Assembly: GCA_001791715.1 (NCBI GenBank)
Contig: MGFD01000067.1
Span: 2,936-8,151 of the forward strand
Reading direction: 5' to 3'
Length of the DNA: 5,216 nt
DNA from: Candidatus Uhrbacteria bacterium RIFOXYB2_FULL_45_11
Lineage (GTDB): Bacteria; Patescibacteriota; Patescibacteriia; UBA9934; GWF2-40-263
Made by a program: the position numbers and the translations under genes. The stretch's first letter is position 1. Every line of letters starts with the position of its first letter. Positions 1-4,122 of the stretch are shown piece after piece. The notes under the pieces are model-generated. The model had not been told where the DNA came from. It searched no databases and saw nothing but the letters and a program-made list of their open reading frames with translations.

Positions 1-314
1 TCCACACCCACGATCGGCTGATTCGTAGCAAACATCGCGGTCATGGCGGCATCAAGGTGAACAGCGGACGGAAGATCTTTTTTCCCTTCCAAATCCATCA
101 TCCTGTTCATACGCGCTTCCGCAAGCCGCTTACGCAGATCTATCATCCGCGATTCTGGCTTACATGACCCATCGCACGCGCACACGGCAGATATAGTCGA
201 CTGCCGTGGGTGCTCGAACTCATCGTACGAACGATCAAAGTGCGATTTTCCATCACAGAAATACACAGAACATACACCGTCCGAATTCAACGTGCGATAA
301 ATCTGTGCGCTCAT
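1..314 (-). CDS. Hypothetical cysteine-containing protein, N-terminal part (runs off left edge)
   Basis: The minus strand is open from an ATG at 314-312 to the window edge, giving 104 codons with the C-terminus missing. The start is fixed by a perfect GGAGG (minus strand, 324-320) five bases before the ATG. The protein begins MSAQIYRTLNSDG. It has five cysteines, at residues 15, 20, 45, 47 and 51, the last three in the cluster CACDGSC. A charged, probably helical stretch follows at about residues 57-80 (LRKRLAEARMNRMMDLEG). No signal peptide or membrane segment is visible. I do not recognise the family; the cysteines could bind a metal, but that is only a guess. The start lies 25 bases after the stop of the damaged frame at 340-561, so the two are probably co-transcribed. 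Confidence is good that it is a gene and nil on its function. Confidence 0.75.
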   Translation of the reverse strand, partial: MSAQIYRTLNSDGVCSVYFCDGKSHFDRSYDEFEHPRQSTISAVCACDGSCKPESRMIDLRKRLAEARMNRMMDLEGKKDLPSAVHLDAAMTAMFATNQPIVGV

Positions 315-319
315 GTGGA

Positions 320-324
320 CCTCC
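320..324 (-). promoter_or_regulatory. Shine-Dalgarno site for the 1-314 gene
   Basis: The minus strand reads GGAGG, five bases before ATG, the optimal arrangement. It is worth noting because the other complete genes here have little or no Shine-Dalgarno sequence. This fits an internal gene in a transcript, which cannot rely on leaderless initiation. Confidence 0.8.
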
Positions 325-339
325 AAAAAAATAGTGTGG

Positions 340-561
340 TTAAGGTTGATTTGGGTTCTGATCTCCCCAGAAATCTGACTCCATTGTTTGGCTGGGGAAC
401 CAATCAAATAGAATCATAGTTCTGGGGCGATATGCCCCCAATTTTCTCAAACGCGTTTTGATGAGTCTCTCCAGCTCATACTGCAGTGCCGTTTCTTCGA
501 TCGGTGCCTGAACGAATCCAAGCTTATTTTTGATCGATCCACGAACAGTGAAGTGGCGTTT
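340..561 (-). pseudogene. Protein-like open frame lacking a start codon, probable disrupted gene
   Basis: Between an in-frame TGA (564-562) and the TAA stop (342-340) the minus strand has 73 sense codons that look coding: a charged helical run (EETALQYELERLIKTRLRKL), then an aromatic tail (MILFDWFPSQTMES) ending GDQNPNQP. The frame has no ATG before 417-415 and no GTG; the only TTG codons are at 450-448 and 441-439. Two ATGs lie upstream in other frames. One, at 565-563, gives only 13 codons. The other, at 680-678, sits 10 bases after a -10 box and gives 25 codons that run into the palindromic repeat at 575-651. The frames at 680 and 340 differ by 2 modulo 3, and so does the 77-bp repeat. Repeat insertion or a frameshift may therefore have broken one gene, although the TGA at 564-562 must also be lost to restore it. 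The family is not recognised. A TTG-initiated short protein or a sequencing error are alternatives. Confidence 0.45.
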
Positions 562-574
562 TCATGAAAATTTC

Positions 575-651
575 GAAATTCGAATGTCGAAGCACGAAAT
601 AATCAATACATTTGAACATGTTCGAATTTCGTCTTTCGATATCCGAATTTC
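575..651. repeat. Imperfect 26-bp inverted repeat (TTCGAA-rich palindromic element)
   Basis: The left arm (575-600) and right arm (626-651) are inverted copies of one unit of the form GAAATTCG-AT-TCGAA-ACGAAAT, matching at 22 of 26 positions and separated by 25 bases. As plus-strand RNA two of the four differences become G-U pairs (24 of 26 paired); as minus-strand RNA one does (23 of 26). The loop contains a perfect palindrome, GAACATGTTC (614-623), and another, TTTTCATGAAAA (559-570), abuts the left side. Such AT-rich TTCGAA palindromes resemble dispersed intergenic repeats, but copy number cannot be judged from one window. The element lies in the leader of the minus-strand unit that starts at the 719-691 promoter. 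Confidence 0.7.
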
Positions 652-690
652 TTTTTGTTCTCTGATCTGTCAACGATCATCGAACGGAAT

Positions 691-719
691 AGACTATCAC
701 GCCGTTTTAATCTTGTCAA
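691..719 (-). promoter_or_regulatory. Promoter reading left toward the 340-561 and 1-314 frames
   Basis: The minus strand has a perfect -35 TTGACA (719-714), a 17-bp spacer and a -10 TAGTCT (696-691) preceded by TGA, an extended -10 arrangement. The -10 itself is weak (3 of 6), but the -35, the spacing and the TG support it. The predicted start is near 685-681, just before an ATG at 680-678. It shares TTGACAAGA and TGATAG with the promoter of the structured RNA at 840-868. Confidence 0.6.
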
Positions 720-747
720 GGGTTTACATGCAAATTTGAAATAAATT

Positions 748-759
748 ACTAAATTTAGT
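748..759. repeat. Perfect 12-bp palindrome in AT-rich intergenic DNA
   Basis: ACTAAATTTAGT is a perfect palindrome. It lies between the two divergent promoters at 719-691 and 840-868, in a stretch (692-839) with no gene that I can support. It may be an operator, but a 12-bp AT-rich palindrome can arise by chance. Confidence 0.35.
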
Positions 760-839
760 GAAAAATATTGTTAAGTAATGTAAAACAAATACAAAAATTC
801 CTTCAAACAAATTCTGTCTGGTTGATTCTGACAAAGCTC

Positions 840-868
840 TTGACAAGAACAGCTTCTTATGATAGAGT
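840..868 (+). promoter_or_regulatory. Promoter of the structured RNA
   Basis: A perfect -35 TTGACA (840-845) is followed by a 17-bp spacer and a -10 TAGAGT (863-868, 4 of 6), with TG at 860-861 giving an extended -10. The predicted start is about 874-875. There is no coding sequence downstream, but a block of RNA helices and then a strong terminator on the same strand. Confidence 0.65.
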
Positions 869-873
869 ACCGC

Positions 874-1404
874 GTTCGATTAACAACGAACCGCCATGCC
901 AGTGGGTGTGGTGAAGCATCAAATAGTATTCGTTTAACAAATCGAGGCCATCTGTGGCACTCGAGGCAGGGGGCCGTATGAACGGCTAAACACACAACAC
1001 GCCCCGCTTTTGCGGGCCCAAGGGTTCTGTTCAATGAAAACAACGCGCCACCAAAGGCGCACCGAGGTGACCGTGTCGAAGTTGAAATTGCTGTTGTTTC
1101 GATCGCGACCCAAAAGAGGTCACGATGATCACGTTTTGGACTTGCACTTGTCTTCGCTGTCTGCGAATGCGAGTTCAAAGGAGCGGTTTCAACTCTAGCG
1201 GGAGGTGCCCATGGGTGGGCTCTAAGGAACGCGACCCCCAGACGGCAAGTACGACTTGCTGCGCGCAAGAAACGACTTGCCGTCTGCGGTGTCACGCGTC
1301 GCCCCGCAAAAGGAAAACCGCACACAGAATTTCGTACATTACGACAAACCAAACCCACACTTCTCCCAACACAAAACAGACCACTCGGGTCTGTTCTTTT
1401 TTTT
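874..1404 (+). ncRNA. Structured non-coding RNA of unknown family (about 0.5 kb)
   Basis: This block has a promoter (840-868), an intrinsic terminator (1375-1404), no credible protein on either strand and much self-complementarity. Helices visible in order: 874-878/887-891; 943-950/955-963 with one bulged A; 972-977/982-987; 1003-1007/1012-1016; 1045-1049/1056-1060; 1067-1072/1118-1123 enclosing 1076-1080/1098-1102; 1135-1146/1168-1179 enclosing 1153-1157/1163-1167. A nested set follows: 1183-1189/1315-1321, 1198-1202/1303-1307, 1207-1210/1217-1220, 1231-1235/1298-1302, a perfect 12-bp 1239-1250/1275-1286, and 1255-1259/1265-1269. A small hairpin lies at 1332-1336/1340-1344. A possible closing helix is 904-911/1355-1362. 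In the 1135-1179 stem the two non-Watson-Crick positions are G-U pairs only when read as plus-strand RNA. By eye it lacks the RNase P box GAGGAAAGUCC, a tmRNA T-arm or ALAA tag, and the SRP core GGAAGGAAGC. Mature ends and function are unknown. Confidence 0.7.
1375..1404 (+). terminator. Intrinsic terminator of the structured RNA
   Basis: The stem AACAGACC (1375-1382) pairs perfectly with GGTCTGTT (1388-1395) around the 5-base loop ACTCG, followed by C and eight Ts (1397-1404). The T-tract gives a clear plus-strand polarity. On the minus strand the same hairpin is followed only by TTGTG, so it would be a weak terminator for the TrmB gene coming from the right. Confidence 0.85.
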
Positions 1405-1415
1405 CTGGGAACATG

Positions 1416-1520
1416 GGTAGATACGGATTACAGATGAATACAGATAGGGATGACATGTGTCAAAAAACGTTTTTCAAAACGCTTATCTACATCTGTATTC
1501 ATCTGTAATCCGTATCTACC
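1416..1520. repeat. Perfect 30-bp inverted repeat with 45-bp centre
   Basis: The arm at 1416-1445 is the exact reverse complement of the arm at 1491-1520, 30 of 30 bases, starting GGTAGATACGG. Within each arm a 10-base unit is repeated in tandem (GATTACAGAT then GAATACAGAT, 9 of 10 identical). The 45-base centre contains the palindrome AAAAACGTTTTT (1465-1476 region) and an inverted TGACA/TGTCA pair. The right arm ends five bases from the stop of the TrmB gene. No target-site duplication is evident. A very stable hairpin could protect the 3' end of the TrmB message, or the element could be a miniature dispersed repeat. Confidence 0.85.
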
Positions 1521-1525
1521 AACGT

Positions 1526-2269
1526 TTACTTCCCTTTATACATCCTCCATCCTGCTTCAAACAACACGCGTGCCGTATCTGCAAAAGGTTCGCTTTCAAT
1601 AATAACCGCCATCACCTTTCCCACAAACGCAACAAACGCAACGCGGTTTCCGTACACCCAAATATCCCCATGGAAATTTCCAAGGTCGTCTGGCAATTGT
1701 ACGTACTCTACGTGCGCGCGCTTTTCGTGTTTCACTTCACCTCTGTGTAAAATACGTGTTTGCATTTTTGACGGATCCACAACCTTACGAACTTCCTTCA
1801 CATAATCTGTATCCAAAAATTCGTATAGATCTACCATGTTTGAAACTTCATCTAATCGTTTTGGCGCCGTTTGTGCAAGATCATTAAACAACGCAAAAAT
1901 AGCTTCGCGCCCTTCATAAAAACGAACGGTTGGGCGCTCTCCTCCGGCAAGCATTTTCATTTCTGGAAGAACACGCTGAAAATCATCAAGCTTTGCAGAC
2001 ATTTCTGTGACAGAATCTTTGAAATGTTTCAGAGCGCGCTCTGGTTCTTCTGCAGAAAAAAATCGTTTCTTTCCGCGCACAAATGTAGAAAGCAGACTTC
2101 GCTTTTGCAAAGACTCAATCGCTTCATACGCAGCCGTGCGTGAGATACGTGCTTTCTTTGCGATTTCTTGCACGGATGTGGGTCCCAATTCAAAACTCGC
2201 AAGATACACTTGCGTTTCTGTTTTTGAAAGTCCGAGCGATGTAAACAATTTAAAAAAATCAGTTGCCAT
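1526..2269 (-). CDS. TrmB-family transcriptional regulator
   Basis: A DNA-binding regulator of 247 residues. Residues about 12-75 form the winged helix-turn-helix typical of the TrmB family: LGLSKTETQVYLASFELGP, then SVQEIAKKARISRTAAYEAIESL (recognition helix), then a wing (FVRGKKRFFSAEEPERAL). Residues about 76-110 look like a dimerising coiled coil. Residues about 113-246 are a small alpha/beta sensor-like domain (TVRFYEGREAIFALFND, GDIWVYGNRVAFVAF, ending FEAGWRMYKGK). TrmB relatives often sense sugars or metabolites; the ligand here cannot be told. The start is MATDFF at 2269, because the 75 upstream in-frame codons run through the terminator of the SDR gene and read as non-protein. No Shine-Dalgarno is present. 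A TACAAT box lies 9 bases before the ATG, so the message is nearly leaderless and transcribed alone. Family assignment is confident. Confidence 0.9.
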   Translation of the reverse strand: MATDFFKLFTSLGLSKTETQVYLASFELGPTSVQEIAKKARISRTAAYEAIESLQKRSLLSTFVRGKKRFFSAEEPERALKHFKDSVTEMSAKLDDFQRVLPEMKMLAGGERPTVRFYEGREAIFALFNDLAQTAPKRLDEVSNMVDLYEFLDTDYVKEVRKVVDPSKMQTRILHRGEVKHEKRAHVEYVQLPDDLGNFHGDIWVYGNRVAFVAFVGKVMAVIIESEPFADTARVLFEAGWRMYKGK

Positions 2270-2278
2270 AGTGAGTGA

Positions 2279-2287
2279 ATTGTAACA
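2279..2287 (-). promoter_or_regulatory. Extended -10 promoter of the TrmB gene
   Basis: The minus strand reads TGT then TACAAT (2284-2279), matching the -10 consensus at 5 of 6 positions with an upstream TG. The -35 is poor (TTGGTT at 2308-2303 with an 18-bp spacer). The predicted start near 2272 leaves about three bases before the ATG at 2269. The -35 region falls in the T-tract of the SDR terminator, so termination and initiation are packed into about 70 bp. Confidence 0.55.
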
Positions 2288-2306
2288 CGAAATGAAACAC
2301 ACAACC

Positions 2307-2340
2307 AAAAAAACAGCCCCGCCGTAGCGGGACTGTTTTT
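2307..2340 (-). terminator. Intrinsic terminator of the SDR gene
   Basis: In the minus-strand transcript CAGTCCCGC (2335-2327) pairs with GCGGGGCTG (2322-2314) through nine pairs, one of them U-G, around the loop UACG closed by C-G, a member of the very stable UNCG tetraloops. Seven Ts follow (2313-2307). The last base of the SDR stop codon touches the upstream A-tract. The U-G pair is a mismatch on the plus strand, which confirms minus-strand polarity. Confidence 0.9.
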
Positions 2341-3107
2341 CATCGCGCTCCATGCACATATTTTTTCCATCGATCGAACACAATCTGATCATCTGTATAA
2401 AACGTTTCGTGAAACATCGGATCATGTTTGAATAAATCGATCTCTTGATACCCAACTTCATTAGATAAAACACGCAAAAGTGAACCATCAACAATATCTT
2501 TCGGAGTGAGCCAGTACGTTGTATCTGCGTAAGGCCGCACTTTCATTGCTGATGTCGTAATCGTTGAGCTTATGTTTATGATGAGTCCACTGATCCACGA
2601 GCGCGTTGCAATCGCATCTCGAATAGAGGATCGAATAATGTTCTTTGATTCCGTAAACGACGTCATCACAAGCAATCCGTATTTATCTGCAATAGAACCG
2701 ATCATGACAAATTTTAATGTCACAAGCTTTATTTTTCGAGCTGCTTCAATTTTTTTGATCAAAAATCTTGCAAGATATTTATACGTATTCACATTTGATG
2801 CGTACACAACTGGATCAATCGTCTCAAGTGGTTCGATTTTTGGAAACTGTTTATTCTCAAACTTATCTATTCCGATCGAATGTATAAACGTGATTTGATC
2901 GTATTGCGTCGGATCGAAACCCGAAAATGCTTTTTCGACTTCTTCTGGTTTTGTGAGATCGACAACAACAGAAATAAGATTCGGATGATGAATCTGAGAA
3001 GCATGCTGTTTTGAAATGGCGATCACGGTATGCTTCGGAAGAATTTTTTCCACAAACCCCCTTCCAATTTCTCCGTTCGCACCCGCGATAATAAAACATT
3101 GTTTCAT
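2340..3107 (-). CDS. SDR-like NAD(P)-binding protein with catalytic Tyr replaced by Phe
   Basis: A 255-residue Rossmann-fold protein of the short-chain dehydrogenase/reductase superfamily, probably cytosolic. It starts straight into beta-1 with FIIAGANGEIGRGF (residues 5-18). The glycine spacing is GxxGxxG rather than the classical GxxxGxG. Residue D50 in VVVDLTKPEEV fits the acidic residue that contacts adenine. N107 (NVNTY), S138 (MIGSIADKYG) and K155 (FTESK) match the catalytic Asn, Ser and Lys. The position of the catalytic Tyr is Phe151 (codon TTT at 2657-2655). Y143 cannot substitute because it is not followed by a Lys four residues later. The protein may be a weak or non-redox enzyme or a nucleotide-binding sensor; the substrate is unknown. 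It has its own promoter (3193-3165) and terminator, and only a weak purine-rich GAGAA before the ATG at 3107. It is divergent from the winged-helix gene at 3267. Confidence 0.85.
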   Translation of the reverse strand: MKQCFIIAGANGEIGRGFVEKILPKHTVIAISKQHASQIHHPNLISVVVDLTKPEEVEKAFSGFDPTQYDQITFIHSIGIDKFENKQFPKIEPLETIDPVVYASNVNTYKYLARFLIKKIEAARKIKLVTLKFVMIGSIADKYGLLVMTSFTESKNIIRSSIRDAIATRSWISGLIINISSTITTSAMKVRPYADTTYWLTPKDIVDGSLLRVLSNEVGYQEIDLFKHDPMFHETFYTDDQIVFDRWKKYVHGAR

Positions 3108-3155
3108 AATTTCTCAATTCATTTTGATAAATACCAAACCAAAACTTATGGATCC

Positions 3156-3192
3156 TGACAAATAAGAATAACATCTTTTTTCATTTTTGTCA
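3156..3192. repeat. Inverted repeat TGACAAA/TTTGTCA flanking the SDR promoter
   Basis: TGACAAA (3156-3162) and its exact reverse complement TTTGTCA (3186-3192) are 30 bp apart centre to centre, about three helical turns. One arm overlaps the -35 of the SDR promoter and the other its expected transcription start. This could be a repressor site pair, but part of the right arm is simply the -35 hexamer, so chance is possible. Confidence 0.35.
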
Positions 3193-3193
3193 A
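3165..3193 (-). promoter_or_regulatory. Promoter of the SDR gene
   Basis: The minus strand has a perfect -35 TTGACA (3193-3188), exactly 17 bp of spacer, and a -10 TATTCT (3170-3165, 4 of 6) preceded by TGT, an extended -10. The predicted start is near 3158, leaving a leader of about 50 bases before the ATG at 3107. Confidence 0.7.
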
Positions 3194-3216
3194 TGTATTT
3201 AGCCAAAAAATGAACT

Positions 3217-3239
3217 AAAGTAAACTTATACTTTACTTT
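3217..3239. promoter_or_regulatory. Candidate operator upstream of the winged-helix gene
   Basis: AAAGTAAA (3217-3224) and its exact reverse complement TTTACTTT (3232-3239) are separated by 7 bases. The right half covers the proposed -35 (TTTACT, 3232-3237). A symmetric site overlapping the promoter of a putative DNA-binding protein suggests autoregulation. This is inferred from position and symmetry only. Confidence 0.5.
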
Positions 3240-3260
3240 TATGCTTTAATCTGATATCCT
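3232..3260 (+). promoter_or_regulatory. Promoter of the winged-helix gene, predicted leaderless
   Basis: A -35 TTTACT (3232-3237, 4 of 6), a 17-bp spacer and a -10 TATCCT (3255-3260, 4 of 6) preceded by TGA as an extended -10. Only six bases (AAATCC) separate the -10 from the ATG, so transcription should begin at or very near the A of the start codon. An alternative -10, TATACT at 3227-3232, has no good -35. Confidence 0.5.
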
Positions 3261-3266
3261 AAATCC

Positions 3267-4109
3267 ATGTCTACCCTGCCAATCTCAGACTCTATCATCC
3301 AACTTCTCCAAAACGGCCCACTTACGGCAAGAGATCTTTTAGAATTGATCTGTAAATCACGTCCAAACACCACAAAACAGGCGGTCTACCTTGCTATTCG
3401 TCATCTGAAAAAAGAAGAAAAGATTGCGACACACGGCAAGCTCGTTTCTCTTTCGCGATTATGGATAAAAAAACAAACAGACTTTTTTGCGGTCGCAACC
3501 AAACAGTATTCCGTATCAGAGGCAACAAGCAACGGAGTTTTAAATCTAGAAGAGGGAGACCGTGTTTCCTATTCGTTTAAGAACCCGGCAGTTGCAGATG
3601 TGTTCTGGGCGCATGCGTTTGATATCCTTGCGGATGCGAGTCCTCGAAGCGAACCCATTTATCTCTGGAACCCGCACGAATGGTTTTTTCTTGCGCATCA
3701 TAAAAGCGAGCGGGCTCTCTTCGATCGCATCATCTCATCCGGCAAACAAATCTTCATGACCTGTGGTTACAACGATCCGTTTGATCGGCTTACTTCAAAA
3801 GAATTCGACGGAACACAATCGCAATATTATCTAGCCGACCATCTTCTCTTCCCCAAGCCAAATTATTACCTCAATATTTTGGGTGATTACATTTTTGAAG
3901 CATGGCTCGATGAAACATCAGCAAAAAAAATTGATGCATTTTATAAAACATACTCCGTGTGGAATGCAGAGTCGGAAAAAATCATTCAAGGAATTGCGGC
4001 GGAGCATGGAAAAACGAAGCTTGTAATTTCGAAGAATGCACGTAAGGCAAAGAAATTGAAAGCAATGCTCGGAAAACCGTTCGTCAAAAAACAGACTCAC
4101 AAAATGTGA
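3267..4109 (+). CDS. Winged-helix protein of unknown function with sensor-like C-terminal domain
   Basis: A 280-residue soluble protein. Residues about 7-70 look like a winged helix: DSIIQLLQNGPLTARDLLELI, then TTKQAVYLAIRHLKKEEKI (recognition-type helix), then a wing, ATHGKLVSLSRLWIKKQ. Residues about 98-235 form a mixed alpha/beta domain rich in aromatics (YLWNPHEWFFLAHHKSERALFD, then GKQIFMTCGYNDPFDRL, then NYYLNILGDYIFEAWLDE and FYKTYSVW). The ending, strands followed by a helix with a Trp, resembles in outline the sensor domain of TrmB regulators; that link is inference. The tail is strongly basic (NARKAKKLKAMLGKPFVKKQTHKM). The ATG at 3267 has no Shine-Dalgarno and follows a -10 box by six bases. 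The last seven codons lie inside the terminator at 4086-4120. It is probably a transcription factor, target unknown. Confidence 0.8.
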   Translation: MSTLPISDSIIQLLQNGPLTARDLLELICKSRPNTTKQAVYLAIRHLKKEEKIATHGKLVSLSRLWIKKQTDFFAVATKQYSVSEATSNGVLNLEEGDRVSYSFKNPAVADVFWAHAFDILADASPRSEPIYLWNPHEWFFLAHHKSERALFDRIISSGKQIFMTCGYNDPFDRLTSKEFDGTQSQYYLADHLLFPKPNYYLNILGDYIFEAWLDETSAKKIDAFYKTYSVWNAESEKIIQGIAAEHGKTKLVISKNARKAKKLKAMLGKPFVKKQTHKM

Positions 4110-4120
4110 GTCTGTTTTTT
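4086..4120. terminator. Bidirectional intrinsic terminator between convergent genes
   Basis: An 11-bp perfect stem, ACAGACTCACA (4091-4101) with TGTGAGTCTGT (4105-4115), has an AAA loop and is flanked by five or six As on the left and Ts on the right. It can end transcription in both directions. It overlaps the last codons of the winged-helix gene and lies two bases beyond the ileS stop codon (4125-4123), so both genes share it. Confidence 0.9.
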
Positions 4121-4122
4121 AT

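Noticed and set aside
210..739. Two 69-codon plus-strand frames (210-419 and 530-739)
   Set aside because: The first lies opposite the minus-strand frames at 1-314 and 340-561; the second covers the palindromic repeat. Neither looks like protein or has a ribosome site.
1093..1109. T-arm-like hairpin with loop TTCGATC, suggesting a tRNA or tmRNA
   Set aside because: No matching acceptor stem, D-arm or anticodon arm is nearby, and two of the five stem pairs are G-U. It fits better within the larger helix 1067-1123.
771..1358. A 195-codon minus-strand open frame across the GC-richer block
   Set aside because: The translation has no domain-like pattern, is rich in Arg, Ser, Cys and Pro, and lies antisense to a block whose helices, promoter and terminator indicate a plus-strand RNA.
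874..1404. RNase P RNA, tmRNA or SRP RNA
   Set aside because: I looked on both strands for GAGGAAAGUCC, the ACAGAGAGCAAAC region, a tag ending ALAA, a T-arm at the 3' end and GGAAGGAAGC, and found none. A very divergent member cannot be excluded without a covariance search.
1416..1520. Insertion sequence or CRISPR repeat
   Set aside because: There is no transposase in the 45-bp centre, no target-site duplication, and no regularly spaced direct repeats, so neither fits.
2270..2494. Longer N-terminus for the TrmB protein starting at 2494
   Set aside because: The 75 extra residues are encoded by the SDR gene's 3' end and its terminator in another frame. The TrmB domain begins properly at MATDFF and a -10 box lies just upstream of that start.
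2340..4109. UGA recoded as an amino acid
   Set aside because: The SDR and winged-helix genes both end at TGA exactly at their terminators, so UGA acts as a stop here.
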